Source of the DNA: Clostridiales bacterium
GTDB taxonomy: Bacteria; Bacillota; Clostridia; Oscillospirales; Acutalibacteraceae
NCBI GenBank assembly: GCA_012511005.1
Contig: JAAZGX010000114.1
Coordinates: forward strand, 1-25,890
DNA length: 25,890 nucleotides
Direction: 5' to 3'
Shown here: one piece after another, positions 1-7,949 of the stretch
Layout of the letters: each line of letters starts with the position of its first letter
Numbering within the stretch: the stretch's first letter is position 1
Notes under the pieces: model-generated
What the model saw: the letters and a program-made list of their open reading frames with translations, nothing else
The model's database searches: none
What the model was told of the DNA's origin: nothing
Program-made: the position numbers and the translations under genes

Positions 1-152
1 GATATTTTTTTCGGGTCAACGCCTATTTCAAAAAGAGCTTTTTCCGTTTGACGGTTGCTCCTTCCTATGTCTATCAATATACCGTTTTCACCCGTTCCTA
101 TGTATATACAGTTGCCGCTGCTCGATGAGAACAGCGGGCAAAAACGCGCCAT
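1..152 (-). CDS. MBL-fold metallo-hydrolase, YycJ/WalJ-like (partial, N-terminus only)
   Basis: Only the first 50 codons lie in the window; the gene runs off the left edge. The reading frame starts MARFCPLFSSSSGN, continues with CIYIGTGENGILIDIG and RSNRQTEKAL. This is the N-terminal beta-sandwich pattern of the YycJ/WalJ branch of metallo-beta-lactamase fold hydrolases: an F-x-S-S-S-S-G-N turn, then a strand ending LIDIG. The metal-binding HxHxDH motif would lie outside the window, so catalytic competence cannot be judged. The ATG at 150-152 has a GAAAGGA ribosome binding site about 8 bases upstream. The gene follows murA by 22 bases on the same strand with no terminator between, so the two are probably co-transcribed. 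The family link (WalJ is implicated in coordinating cell wall and division or DNA metabolism in Bacillus relatives) is family knowledge, not shown here. Confidence 0.75.
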   Translation of the reverse strand, partial: MARFCPLFSSSSGNCIYIGTGENGILIDIGRSNRQTEKALFEIGVDPKKI

Positions 153-174
153 AACTTATTTTCCTTTCACTCGT

Positions 175-1473
175 TTATATAACTCCGGCGATTACCTTTT
201 TATCACCCGTTTCAACTGAAACTCTTACGATATTTGCACCTATTCCGGAAAGCTTTTCAACAACATTTTCATAGCCCCGTTCAATATAGTGAATATTATC
301 TACAACCGTTTCGCCTTTTGCTATCAGCCCTGCTATTAACATTGCCGCGCCTGCCCGTAAATCATCTGCCTTAACGGGCGCTCCTAAAAGAGTGTTTACT
401 CCTTCAATCGTTGCCGTTTTACCGTCGACTTGAATTTTTGCACCCATGCGGCGCAATTGCTCTATATACATAAAACGATTGTCCCATACGCTTTCGGATA
501 TATAACTCGTACCGTCCGCTATTGATAAAAGTACTGCCATCTGCGGCTGCATATCCGTTGGAAAACCCGGGTGCGGCATTGTTTTTACAATACATTTATT
601 TGGACGACCGTTATTTGAAATAACAGTTACACTGTCATCCCCCTCAATTACCTCTATACCGCTTTCAATAAGCTTTGCGGAAATGGACTCAAGGTGCTTC
701 GGAATTACATTATTTATCGTAATTTTTCCGCCCGCCGCCGCTGCCGCAACCATATATGTTCCCGCTTCAATTTGATCCGGTATAATTGAATATGTGCATC
801 CGTGAAGTGTATTTACTCCTCTAATCTTAATTACATCCGTACCGGCGCCTCTTACATCGGCACCCATTGAGTTGAGGAAGTTTGCAAGGTCAACAATATG
901 CGGCTCTTTTGCGGCATTTTCAATAACTGTAAGCCCGCCTGCCTTTACGGCAGCAAGCATTACATTCATAGTCGCTCCGACAGATACATTATCCATATAA
1001 ACAGAAGCGCCGATAAGCTTAGGTGCCGACGCCGATATAATCGCGCCCTTAGTAGATATATCCGCGCCTAAAAGCTCAAACCCTCTGACATGCTGGTCAA
1101 TAGGTCTAACTCCAAAAAAGCACCCGCCCGGCATAGCTACGCTTGCACAGCCGAAACGCCCAAGCATTGCACCTAAAAGATAATAGGACGCTCTTAGCTT
1201 TTGAGCCATTTCATCAGGTACCGCTGCCATCGCTTTTATATTTTTTGTGTCTATTTCTAAAACATTTGGTTTTACAAAGCTTGTCCTTGCTCCTAAATGC
1301 TCAAGTATTTTTATCATCATATTAACATCGATAATATTCGGTATGTTTTCTATCCGACAAATATCCTCACACAGAACCGCGGCAGGAATAATTGCTAATG
1401 CTGCGTTTTTTGCTCCGCTTATGTTAATGTCACCGTAAAGTTTTTTACCGCCACGAATGACGAATTTTTCCAC
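175..1473 (-). CDS. murA: UDP-N-acetylglucosamine 1-carboxyvinyltransferase
   Basis: This enzyme transfers enolpyruvate from phosphoenolpyruvate to UDP-GlcNAc, the first committed cytoplasmic step of peptidoglycan synthesis and the target of fosfomycin. The 432-residue product has the two-domain EPSP-synthase fold pattern. Visible are SGAKNAAL near the N-terminus (Lys22 and Asn23) and the catalytic-loop motif PGGCFFGVRPIDQH with the reactive Cys at 118. I chose a GTG start at 1473: an AAAGGG site lies about 9 bases upstream and the numbering of Lys22/Asn23 then matches the family. An ATG at 1491 is in frame but has no ribosome binding site and would leave a leader of only about 17 bases. An extended -10 promoter lies just upstream. 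The gene lies downstream of the ribosomal super-operon terminator, so it is separately transcribed, together with the MBL hydrolase gene. Confidence 0.95.
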   Translation of the reverse strand: MEKFVIRGGKKLYGDINISGAKNAALAIIPAAVLCEDICRIENIPNIIDVNMMIKILEHLGARTSFVKPNVLEIDTKNIKAMAAVPDEMAQKLRASYYLLGAMLGRFGCASVAMPGGCFFGVRPIDQHVRGFELLGADISTKGAIISASAPKLIGASVYMDNVSVGATMNVMLAAVKAGGLTVIENAAKEPHIVDLANFLNSMGADVRGAGTDVIKIRGVNTLHGCTYSIIPDQIEAGTYMVAAAAAGGKITINNVIPKHLESISAKLIESGIEVIEGDDSVTVISNNGRPNKCIVKTMPHPGFPTDMQPQMAVLLSIADGTSYISESVWDNRFMYIEQLRRMGAKIQVDGKTATIEGVNTLLGAPVKADDLRAGAAMLIAGLIAKGETVVDNIHYIERGYENVVEKLSGIGANIVRVSVETGDKKVIAGVI

Positions 1474-1515
1474 AATTCGACACCCTTTCATTTATGTGAT
1501 TAAACTTCTTTTTGT

Positions 1516-1524
1516 AGTATACCA
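1516..1524 (-). promoter_or_regulatory. Extended -10 promoter of murA
   Basis: The minus strand reads TGGTATACT here, a TG-N extended -10 with hexamer TATACT. No good -35 is present at 16-18 bases, which is usual for extended -10 promoters. A start near 1509 would give a leader of about 35 bases to the GTG start of murA. Confidence 0.55.
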
Positions 1525-1640
1525 CTAAAAAGGAAAAAATAAAAGAGGTTTCATATATTTAATGTGTATCTTCTGTAAATAAAGAGCTTTTCTTACTTTT
1601 TATCTTAATAAAGCTATAATTAAAAATATGTTTTTAAAAC

Positions 1641-1668
1641 AAAAAATCAGCCCTCCGAAAAGGAGGGC
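1641..1668 (-). terminator. Intrinsic terminator after rplQ, end of the ribosomal super-operon
   Basis: On the minus strand GCCCTCC, a TTTTC loop and GGAGGGC form a perfect 7-bp stem (1650-1668) followed by TGATTTTTTGTTTT. It begins 7 bases after the rplQ stop codon. It is the only clear terminator seen between the rpsJ leader and murA. Confidence 0.9.
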
Positions 1669-1675
1669 AAACATT

Positions 1676-2017
1676 TTATACAAGCTCTAAGATACACATC
1701 TCCGCTCCGTCTCCCCGACGCGCCACCGTTCTGATTATGCGGGTATATCCTCCGCTCTTATCCTTGTACTTAGGTCCTATTTCATCAAAAAGTTTTTTGA
1801 CTGCGGACTCCTTTGTAATGTACGCAAAAGCTTTTCTTTTATTATGAAGACTGTCTACCTTTGCGATAGTTATCATCTTTTCAGCCATTGCACGAGCTTC
1901 TTTCGCTCTTGTAACCGTTGTTTCTATTTTACCATTCTCCAAAAGGGAAGTAACCATATTTCGCAGCATCGCATCCCTTACATCTGTTGCTCTGCCAAGT
2001 TTTCTGGTCCCGGGCAT
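1676..2017 (-). CDS. rplQ: Large-subunit ribosomal protein bL17
   Basis: The 113-residue product begins MPGTRKLGRATDVRDAMLRN, the standard bL17 start (family M..RKLGR.S.HR.AMLRN), and ends TRIIRTVARRGDGAEMCILELV, the usual C-terminal strand. Length is typical for the short Firmicutes form. bL17 sits near the polypeptide exit tunnel of the 50S subunit. The ATG has an AAAGGAGTG site 6-7 bases upstream. It is the last gene of the alpha section, 28 bases after rpoA, and is directly followed by a strong terminator. Confidence 0.97.
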   Translation of the reverse strand: MPGTRKLGRATDVRDAMLRNMVTSLLENGKIETTVTRAKEARAMAEKMITIAKVDSLHNKRKAFAYITKESAVKKLFDEIGPKYKDKSGGYTRIIRTVARRGDGAEMCILELV

Positions 2018-2045
2018 ATTATCACTCCTTTACCTGAATATAGAC

Positions 2046-2999
2046 TTATTCGTCTTCGTTTCTGAGAGTAAAACCAAGAGATGAGAGCTTTGTTACTACC
2101 TCGTCAAGGGATTTACGCCCCAAGTTCCTGACTTTCATCATATCTTCTTCTGTCTTACTTATCAGTTCCTCAACCGTATTAATTCCGGCCCGCTTCAGAC
2201 AGTTAAATGACCTGACAGAAAGGTCTAATTCCTCAATAGTCATTTCAAGAATTTTTTCTTTGCCGTTGTCGCTTTTAACTACCATTATCTCTGTATTCGA
2301 CACTTCATCAGAAAGGTCTACGAAAAGATTAAGGTGTTCTGTTAAAATCTTAGCGCCCAAAGAAACGCCTTCACTCGCGGATATAGTGCCATTTGTCCAT
2401 AATTCAAGCGTGAGCTTGTCATAGTCCGTAATTTGACCTACACGAGTATTTTCCACCGTATAGTTTACCCTTAGTACGGGAGTATAAATAGAGTCAATCG
2501 CTATTACTCCAATTACAGGCTCCATAAGCTGTTTGTTGCGCTCCGCGGAAACATAACCCCTGCCTTTATCGGCGGTAAGCTCCATTTGAATGTGAGCGTC
2601 ATCATCAAGCGTTGCTATATGGTGCTGTGGATTTAGTATTTCTACTTCCGAATCAGTTTTAATATCTCCCGCCGTTACCTCACCGGGGCCGCTTGCCTCT
2701 AAATACATAATTTTAGGTCCGTCACCATGAATTTTAAGGATTACCCCTTTTAAATTCAAGACTATTTCTGTTACATCTTCCTTAACATTAGGAATAGTAC
2801 TGAATTCATGAAGAATATTATCTATTTTCACAGATGTGACAGCATAGCCCGGTAATGATGATAAAAGAACGCGGCGCAGGCTATTTCCGAGAGTGGTGCC
2901 AAAGCCTCTTTCGAGGGGTTCTACAACGAATTTCCCGTATTCACCTGAATTGTCACCAGAATCGATAAACTCTATTCTGGGCTTCTCAATACTTATCAT
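2046..2999 (-). CDS. rpoA: DNA-directed RNA polymerase alpha subunit
   Basis: The 317-residue protein has both alpha domains. The N-terminal dimerisation/assembly domain covers about residues 1-230, with FVVEPLERGFGTTLGNSLRRVLLSS visible in pieces (for example GTTLGNSLRRVLLSSLPG). The C-terminal domain covers about 245-310, with the helix-hairpin-helix signature ELDLSVRSFNCLKRAGI and KVRNLGRKSLDEV that contacts UP elements and activators. Length is normal. AAGGAGGG lies 6 bases before the ATG. It follows rpsD by a 65-base spacer, long for this operon, that contains two predicted hairpins. Confidence 0.98.
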   Translation of the reverse strand: MISIEKPRIEFIDSGDNSGEYGKFVVEPLERGFGTTLGNSLRRVLLSSLPGYAVTSVKIDNILHEFSTIPNVKEDVTEIVLNLKGVILKIHGDGPKIMYLEASGPGEVTAGDIKTDSEVEILNPQHHIATLDDDAHIQMELTADKGRGYVSAERNKQLMEPVIGVIAIDSIYTPVLRVNYTVENTRVGQITDYDKLTLELWTNGTISASEGVSLGAKILTEHLNLFVDLSDEVSNTEIMVVKSDNGKEKILEMTIEELDLSVRSFNCLKRAGINTVEELISKTEEDMMKVRNLGRKSLDEVVTKLSSLGFTLRNEDE

Positions 3000-3015
3000 T
3001 CAAAACCCTCCTTAT

Positions 3016-3056
3016 ATTGCACAGTTGTACTGTGTATGAGAATTGCCTAATTCCCA
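3016..3056 (-). promoter_or_regulatory. Two adjacent small hairpins in the rpsD-rpoA spacer
   Basis: Minus-strand RNA can form GGGAATT-AGGC-AATTCTC (7 bp with one G-U, 3038-3055 region) and then CACAGT-ACA-ACTGTG (6 bp, 3020-3034). The second lies just upstream of the rpoA ribosome binding site. Neither has a U-tract, so they are not terminators. Possible roles are RNA processing or translational control; this is inferred from structure only. Confidence 0.4.
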
Positions 3057-3064
3057 ATGAAAGC

Positions 3065-3691
3065 TTACTTAGAATATAACTCAACAATAAGCTGCTCCTG
3101 TACGGGCGCGTCAATTTGGTCGCGCAGAGGCAGGTTTAGTACCTTTGCCTCATTAGCCGTATCATCAAGGCTTAACCATTGAGGGACAGGGCGTCCGCTG
3201 TTAGTTTCGATAATCTCTTTCATCGCATCGGAATCAATCAAAGCCGCTCTTACGGCTATAACATCGCCTGCTTTTATAAGGTATGAGGGGATGTTTACTT
3301 TTCTTTCGTTGACCGCAAAATGTCCGCGTGTTACGAGTTGCCTTGCCTGTGCGCGTGAGCTTGCCCAACCAAGTAAATAGACGACATTGTCAAGACGGCT
3401 TTCGCATATTTGAAGCAAAATCTCGCCCGTTACACCGCGGCGCCTCTCCGCCATAAGAAAATATTTATGAAATTGTTTTTCAAGCATTCCGTAATAACGC
3501 TTCGCCTTTTGCTTTTCACGAAGCTGTAATCCATACTCGGAAACCTTTTTACGGCCTTGACCGTGCTGACCGGGTGCATAAGCACGCCGCTCTATTGCAC
3601 ATTTATTTGTATAGCATCTGCTGCCTTTAAGGAAAAGCTTTTGTCCTTCACGGCGGCAAAGCTTGCATACCGCATCGGTATATCTTGCCAT
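3065..3691 (-). CDS. rpsD: Small-subunit ribosomal protein uS4 (zinc-binding form)
   Basis: The 208-residue primary 16S rRNA-binding protein starts MARYTDAVCKLCRREGQKL. Cys9, Cys12, Cys26 and Cys31 form the C+ zinc finger that many Firmicutes S4 proteins have lost. The S4 RNA-binding domain follows at about residues 97-160 (ESRLDNVVYLLGWASSRAQARQLVTRGH). The ATG is preceded by GGAGGTG. It lies between rpsK (18 bases) and rpoA (65 bases). In Bacillus and E. coli S4 autoregulates its own or the alpha operon; whether that holds here is unknown. Confidence 0.98.
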   Translation of the reverse strand: MARYTDAVCKLCRREGQKLFLKGSRCYTNKCAIERRAYAPGQHGQGRKKVSEYGLQLREKQKAKRYYGMLEKQFHKYFLMAERRRGVTGEILLQICESRLDNVVYLLGWASSRAQARQLVTRGHFAVNERKVNIPSYLIKAGDVIAVRAALIDSDAMKEIIETNSGRPVPQWLSLDDTANEAKVLNLPLRDQIDAPVQEQLIVELYSK

Positions 3692-3709
3692 TGTTACACC
3701 TCCAATTTG

Positions 3710-4114
3710 TTATACGCGTCTTCTTTTGGGCGGACGGCATCCGTTGTGGGGAATAGGGGTTACATCTTTTATCATTGTAACCTCAAGACCCGCAAGCTGC
3801 AGCGCCCTAATAGCCGCTTCTCGCCCCGAACCGGGACCTTTAACATAAACCTCGACAGTTTTGAGCCCATGCTCAGATGCTATTTTAGCGGCTGTTTCAG
3901 CAGCGGTTTGTGCTGCATATGGTGTAGACTTCCTTGAGCCTCTAAAGCCCATTTCGCCCGCACTTGCCCATGAAATAGTATTACCTTGTGTATCTGTAAT
4001 CGTAACTATCGTATTGTTGAAGGTAGATTGGATGTGTGCCGCGCCTTTATCAATATTCTTGCGCTCACGACGCTTAGTCGTAGCACCTCTTTTTCCAGAG
4101 CCTTTAGTAGCCAT
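3710..4114 (-). CDS. rpsK: Small-subunit ribosomal protein uS11
   Basis: The 134-residue product has the family core: AHIQSTFNNTIVTITDTQGN, SAGEMGFRGSRKSTPYAAQ and the C-terminal KDVTPIPHNGCRPPKRRRV tail that contacts 16S rRNA at the platform next to S7 and S18. Length is normal. AAGGAGG lies about 9 bases before the ATG. It lies 20 bases after rpsM and 18 before rpsD, the standard alpha-operon order. Confidence 0.98.
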   Translation of the reverse strand: MATKGSGKRGATTKRRERKNIDKGAAHIQSTFNNTIVTITDTQGNTISWASAGEMGFRGSRKSTPYAAQTAAETAAKIASEHGLKTVEVYVKGPGSGREAAIRALQLAGLEVTMIKDVTPIPHNGCRPPKRRRV

Positions 4115-4134
4115 TCTATAAACCTCCTTAGGAC

Positions 4135-4503
4135 TTATTTCCTCTTATTAGCTATTGTCTTTTTGGGACCTTTGCGTGTTCTTGCATTGGTCTTTGAGCG
4201 TTGCCCTCTAACGGGTAAGCCCTTACGATGACGCACGCCGCGATAACAACCAATCTCTATAAGTCTTTTAATGTCAAACGCCGTCTCCCGGCGTAATTCA
4301 CCTTCGACTTTTACATTATGGTCAATATATTCACGCAGCTTTGAAACATCGCTCTCGGTTAAATCCTTAACTCTGATATCTGGATTAACCCCTGTCGCTT
4401 TTAATATTTGAGCGGCAGTTTTGTGGCCAATACCTAAGATATAAGTAAGTCCTACTTCGACTTTTTTATCTCTCGGTAAGTCAACACCTGAAATACGCGC
4501 CAT
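4135..4503 (-). CDS. rpsM: Small-subunit ribosomal protein uS13
   Basis: Translated from ATG 4503 the product is 122 residues and starts MARISGVDLPRDKKVEVGLTY, the usual S13 start. An in-frame upstream start at 4536 would add 11 unconserved residues and lacks a ribosome binding site, whereas GGAGGTG lies 8 bases before 4503. The C-terminal GCYRGVRHRKGLPVRGQRSKTNARTRKG is the conserved basic tail that reaches between the A- and P-site tRNAs. S13 sits in the 30S head and forms intersubunit bridges. Confidence 0.97.
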   Translation of the reverse strand: MARISGVDLPRDKKVEVGLTYILGIGHKTAAQILKATGVNPDIRVKDLTESDVSKLREYIDHNVKVEGELRRETAFDIKRLIEIGCYRGVRHRKGLPVRGQRSKTNARTRKGPKKTIANKRK

Positions 4504-4536
4504 TTGTCGTGCACCTCCAATAATGTTTTGCGCCAA

Positions 4537-4650
4537 TTAGCCTTGACGCTGCTTGTGCCGTGGGTTTTCACAGATAACTCTGATTTTACCCTTGCGTTTA
4601 ATAATTTTACATTTGTCACAAATTTTCTTGACAGAAGGTTTGACTTTCAT
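4537..4650 (-). CDS. rpmJ: Large-subunit ribosomal protein bL36 (zinc-binding form)
   Basis: This 37-residue protein is too short for many gene finders. The minus strand from the ATG at 4648-4650 encodes MKVKPSVKKICDKCKIIKRK, then GKIRVICENPRHKQRQG and TAA. Cys11, Cys14, Cys27 and His32 are the zinc ligands of the C+ form. AAGGAGGG lies about 8 bases upstream of the ATG. It sits between infA and rpsM, the conserved position, and folds into 23S rRNA near the L7/L12 stalk base. Confidence 0.97.
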   Translation of the reverse strand: MKVKPSVKKICDKCKIIKRKGKIRVICENPRHKQRQG

Positions 4651-4682
4651 TATAAAGCCCTCCTTAAAAATCTTTCATCAAA

Positions 4683-4901
4683 TTATTTTGAACGCCATGT
4701 TATGCGCCCGCGAGTTAGGTCGTACGGGGACATTTCAACTGTGACCTTATCCCCAGGCAGAATGCGTATAAAATTCATCCTGAGTTTTCCGGAAATATGA
4801 GCTAAAATTCTGTGACCGTTTTCGAGTTCTACCTGAAATGTTGCGTTAGGTAAAGCTTCTACTACCGTCCCCTCTACTTCAATCATATCTTCTTTTGACA
4901 T
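4683..4901 (-). CDS. infA: Translation initiation factor IF-1
   Basis: The 72-residue product is a single OB-fold: MSKEDMIEVEGTVVEALPNA, then FQVELENGHRILAHISGKLRMN and the C-terminal VEMSPYDLTRGRITWR. IF-1 binds the ribosomal A site during initiation. The ATG is 10 bases after GGAGG. The first 19 bases overlap the end of the upstream KOW-domain gene, so translation of the two is probably coupled. Confidence 0.98.
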   Translation of the reverse strand: MSKEDMIEVEGTVVEALPNATFQVELENGHRILAHISGKLRMNFIRILPGDKVTVEMSPYDLTRGRITWRSK

Positions 4902-5170
4902 CTCTGCACTTCCTCCTCGCTTGCCTGAGCTTTGCTGCTCAGTAAATTTAATGCTTTTCTAATTCTGCTGTTGGCCGCCATATCGTATTGTGATATTTTG
5001 TATCTCGTATAAGCGATATGCTTGATATTTTTTAGCTTTGGGCGCTCAATAGGGCGCTCCTTGCCGTCAATTACCACAGCCTTTTTGCTCATAACCTCTG
5101 TAACGACCATAAACTTGCCTTTGTCTCTGCCGGCTTTTGAGATAATTACCGTGCCTACCGTAATTTCCAT
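4883..5170 (-). CDS. KOW-domain RNA-binding protein (L14e/L6e/L27e-like)
   Basis: From ATG 5170 the product is 95 residues, MEITVGTVIISKAGRDKGKF then MVVTEVMSKKAVVIDGKERP. The first about 50 residues form a KOW-type SH3-like barrel; VISKAGRDKGKFMVV matches the KOW loop with its conserved Gly. The basic section IERPKLKNIKHI follows, and the Gln/Glu/Lys-rich C-terminus looks helical. An in-frame start at 5185 has no ribosome binding site; ATG 5170 has GGGTGAG upstream. It starts 5 bases after map and overlaps infA by 19 bases. Proteins like this are found between map and infA in Clostridia; the family resembles eukaryotic/archaeal L14e-type r-proteins, but its role in bacteria is not established as far as I know. 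Binding to rRNA is an inference. Confidence 0.85.
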   Translation of the reverse strand: MEITVGTVIISKAGRDKGKFMVVTEVMSKKAVVIDGKERPIERPKLKNIKHIAYTRYKISQYDMAANSRIRKALNLLSSKAQASEEEVQRCQKKI

Positions 5171-5175
5171 AGCTC

Positions 5176-5928
5176 TCACCCGCATTTCGTCAAAATAATC
5201 GGACCGTTTGAAGTTATTGCTATCGTATGCTCGAAATGAGCTGATGGTTTATCGTCTGCGGTAACAATCGTCCAATCATTTGGCATCTTTCTTACATCTG
5301 CTTTGCCGATATTTATCATCGGCTCTATAGCAAGCGTCATGCCGGCAGCAAGCCTTACTCCTCTTCCCGGGGTACCGTAATTCGGAACTGCCGGGTCCTC
5401 GTGAAGATTTGTACCTATTCCGTGTCCTGTAAATTCCCTGACAACAGAGTAACCGCGCTTTTCGCAGTAGCTTTGAATAGCATGACCTATGTCTCCAAGT
5501 CTGCCGCCGGGAACAGCCGCTTTTATGCCTTCGTAAAGACTTTCTTCGGTTGTGTCCTTCAGCCGCTTTGCCTCTTCCGAAATATCTCCGGCAGCAAAAG
5601 TAGCGGCAGTGTCGCCTGTGAAACCGTTTATTGAAGCGCCAAGGTCAATGCTTACTAAGTCACCCGACCGAATAATACGGTCATTTTCGGGTATTCCGTG
5701 AATAACTTCGTTATTAATTGAAATACATGCCGATGCCGGAAACCCATTGTAACCAAGGAATGTTGGTGTTGCACCGCTCTTTTCTATAAATTCGCGGATT
5801 AACTCGTCAATTTGTGCAGTTGAGACACCGGGGCGAACTGCCTCGCCCGCCTTTTTTAAGGCTTCTGCGGAAATCCTGCAAGCGGTTTTCATTACCTCAA
5901 TTTCCCGCTCTGATTTCAGCACAATCAT
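5176..5928 (-). CDS. map: Type I methionine aminopeptidase
   Basis: The 250-residue cytosolic enzyme removes the N-terminal Met from nascent proteins. All five pita-bread metal ligands are visible: Asp95 (SIDLG), Asp106 (GFTGDTAATF), His169 (TGHGIG), Glu202 (IEPM) and Glu233 (HFEHT), plus the substrate-contact His77 (EVIHGIP). Length is normal for the short type Ia form with no N-terminal zinc finger. Its ATG overlaps the adk stop codon by 4 bases (ATGA), indicating coupled translation. The adk-map pair inside the spc operon is typical of Firmicutes. Confidence 0.97.
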   Translation of the reverse strand: MIVLKSEREIEVMKTACRISAEALKKAGEAVRPGVSTAQIDELIREFIEKSGATPTFLGYNGFPASACISINNEVIHGIPENDRIIRSGDLVSIDLGASINGFTGDTAATFAAGDISEEAKRLKDTTEESLYEGIKAAVPGGRLGDIGHAIQSYCEKRGYSVVREFTGHGIGTNLHEDPAVPNYGTPGRGVRLAAGMTLAIEPMINIGKADVRKMPNDWTIVTADDKPSAHFEHTIAITSNGPIILTKCG

Positions 5929-6563
5929 TCTTTACCCTCCAAGGCAGTGAGTATAGAAGAAATGTTCTTTTCAATTCCCGCAACACCGTCAATCGTAAAC
6001 AGTTTTCCCGTCTTTTTGTAAAACTCTATCAACGGCTCTGTCTGCTCGTGATATATTGCAAGTCTATCTAAAACAGTTTGAGGGTCATCGTCCTTGCGGA
6101 TTATGAGGTCTGCACCGCAAAGGTCGCAAATTCCCTCTTTCTTTGGGGGTATATTTTTTATATGGTAGGTTGCAGAACAGTCTTTGCAAACTCTTCTCCC
6201 CGCCATTCTCTCAACAACAGCTTCGTCTGTAATACCAATATCTACAACGATATCAACATCTAAATCCATTTTACGAAGCGCCTCTGCCTGAGGGATTGTC
6301 CTCGGAAAACCGTCAAGAATAAATCCGCGCTCGCAATCGGGCTTTTTTAATCTTTCATTTATAATTCCGATTACAACATCATCAGGGACTAATTTTCCGG
6401 ACTCCGTAAAAGCCTTTGCTTTTAATCCCATTTCGGTACCTTTAGATACCGCTTCACGGATAATGTTTCCTGTGGAGATTGTGGGTATGCCAAGCTTTTC
6501 TGTAAGTATTTCTGCCAGCGTACCCTTTCCCGCTCCGGGGGCTCCAAGAAGTATAAGCTTCAT
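5925..6563 (-). CDS. adk: Adenylate kinase (zinc-lid form)
   Basis: The enzyme interconverts ATP + AMP and 2 ADP. From ATG 6563 the product is 212 residues: MKLILLGAPGAGKGT (P-loop), STGNIIREA (AMP site), ILDGFPRTIPQA, and RLAIYHEQTEPLIEFY near the C-terminus. The long lid carries four cysteines, CKDC and CDLC, the zinc-binding lid of Gram-positive adenylate kinases. ATG 6563 has AAAGGA 9 bases upstream; the in-frame ATG at 6581 adds six residues and lacks a site. The gene lies 32 bases after secY and overlaps map by 4. Confidence 0.97.
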   Translation of the reverse strand: MKLILLGAPGAGKGTLAEILTEKLGIPTISTGNIIREAVSKGTEMGLKAKAFTESGKLVPDDVVIGIINERLKKPDCERGFILDGFPRTIPQAEALRKMDLDVDIVVDIGITDEAVVERMAGRRVCKDCSATYHIKNIPPKKEGICDLCGADLIIRKDDDPQTVLDRLAIYHEQTEPLIEFYKKTGKLFTIDGVAGIEKNISSILTALEGKE

Positions 6564-6595
6564 TATATACTGTCCTTTCATAAAAAGAGCGCTGA

Positions 6596-7948
6596 TTAAT
6601 CCAAAAATCCCTTATAATGGCGCATCATCATCTGGCTCTCAAGTTGTTTTACCGTTTCAAGAGCAACACCGACCATAATGATTATTGAAGTGCCGCCAAG
6701 CGTAATATTCATTCCTCTTTTCTCTCCCAACGCAGCTTCCGTAATAATGGAGAACAAAATCGGGAAAAGAGCGACAACGCTTAAAAGTAATGCTCCTATT
6801 ATGATTATCCTGCCTATTATCCCTCCGATGTAATCGGATGTAGGCTTGCCCGGACGAATTCCTAAAATAACACCGCCGTTAGAGCGTATATTATTTGCCA
6901 TTTCAACCGGATTGTACTGAATTGCCGCGTAAAAATAAGCAAAGAATATTATCATCATGAAATAAATAACTGCATATGCCCAATTGTCCGCTTGGAAAAG
7001 CCCGAAGAATTTATCCCATATACCATCTTCTTTTATCCTGTTTTGCAGGAACATCTCAATTGTAGGAGGCAGTGATAAAATTGAGCTTGCAAAAATAACA
7101 GGCATAACACCGCTCATATTTACCTTTATTGGAATATGGGTGCTTTGACCGCCGTACATTTTCCGCCCTACTACACGCTTTGCGTACTGAACGGGAATTC
7201 TATGCTCGGCATTGTCCATCCAGACAATATACGCAAGCATAAAGATATAAATCATTACTACAAGGGGCGCTAAGAAATAATATGCACCGCCTTTTGAAAA
7301 GTAGCCTATGCTTGGGTTTGAACTGAACAGCCTTGCAGCTTCTGTCGGTATGCGTGAAATAATTCCGGCAAAAAGTATAATAGATATTCCGTTGCCGATA
7401 CCCTTTTCATTTATCTGCTCACCGAGCCACATAACAAGAGCCGTTCCCGCAGTCAAGCAGAATATTACGATAAAAGCTTGAAAAACAGCCCATCCGCCCT
7501 TAAATGCTGCGCCTGAAGCGTCCATCATCAGGTAGTTTTGAGCGCGAAGATACATAAAATATGCCGCACTTTGCATAAATCCAAGCCCTATAGTAACATA
7601 ACGAGTGATAGAGGCTATCTTCTTTCTGCCTTCTTCGCCTTCTTTTTGCATTCTTTCAAGTGCCGGAATAGCAACCGTTAACAACTGCATAATAATTGAG
7701 CTGTTAATATACGGCGTTACGGACATAGCAAAAATTGTGCCGTAGTTAAAGGCATCACCCGTCATCATACTTAAATATGAAAGGAATGTCGTTCCCTCTG
7801 CGCTTCCCAACACGCCCTCTGTGGCAATATTTAAGAATGGTACAGGTATGTTTGCGCCAATTCTGAATATTAAAACAACGAATGCTGTATAAATCAACTT
7901 AGCGCGTAAATCAGGAATCTTCCATGCATTGACAAATGTCTTTAACAT
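6596..7948 (-). CDS. secY: Protein translocase channel subunit SecY
   Basis: The 450-residue multi-spanning membrane protein has the SecY pattern: N-terminal LKTFVNAWKIPDLRAKLIYT, transmembrane 1 FVVLIFRIGANIPVP, plug/TM2 region INSSIIMQLLTVAIPALERM, cytosolic loop RIPVQYAKRVVGRKMYGGQ (SecA/ribosome docking, with conserved Arg residues), and C-terminal GGTSIIIMVGVALETVKQLE. Ten membrane segments are expected. It is slightly longer than the usual about 430 residues. It starts one base after the rplO stop with GGAGGTGG upstream, so translation is probably coupled to L15. Confidence 0.97.
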   Translation of the reverse strand: MLKTFVNAWKIPDLRAKLIYTAFVVLIFRIGANIPVPFLNIATEGVLGSAEGTTFLSYLSMMTGDAFNYGTIFAMSVTPYINSSIIMQLLTVAIPALERMQKEGEEGRKKIASITRYVTIGLGFMQSAAYFMYLRAQNYLMMDASGAAFKGGWAVFQAFIVIFCLTAGTALVMWLGEQINEKGIGNGISIILFAGIISRIPTEAARLFSSNPSIGYFSKGGAYYFLAPLVVMIYIFMLAYIVWMDNAEHRIPVQYAKRVVGRKMYGGQSTHIPIKVNMSGVMPVIFASSILSLPPTIEMFLQNRIKEDGIWDKFFGLFQADNWAYAVIYFMMIIFFAYFYAAIQYNPVEMANNIRSNGGVILGIRPGKPTSDYIGGIIGRIIIIGALLLSVVALFPILFSIITEAALGEKRGMNITLGGTSIIIMVGVALETVKQLESQMMMRHYKGFLD

Positions 7949-7949
7949 T

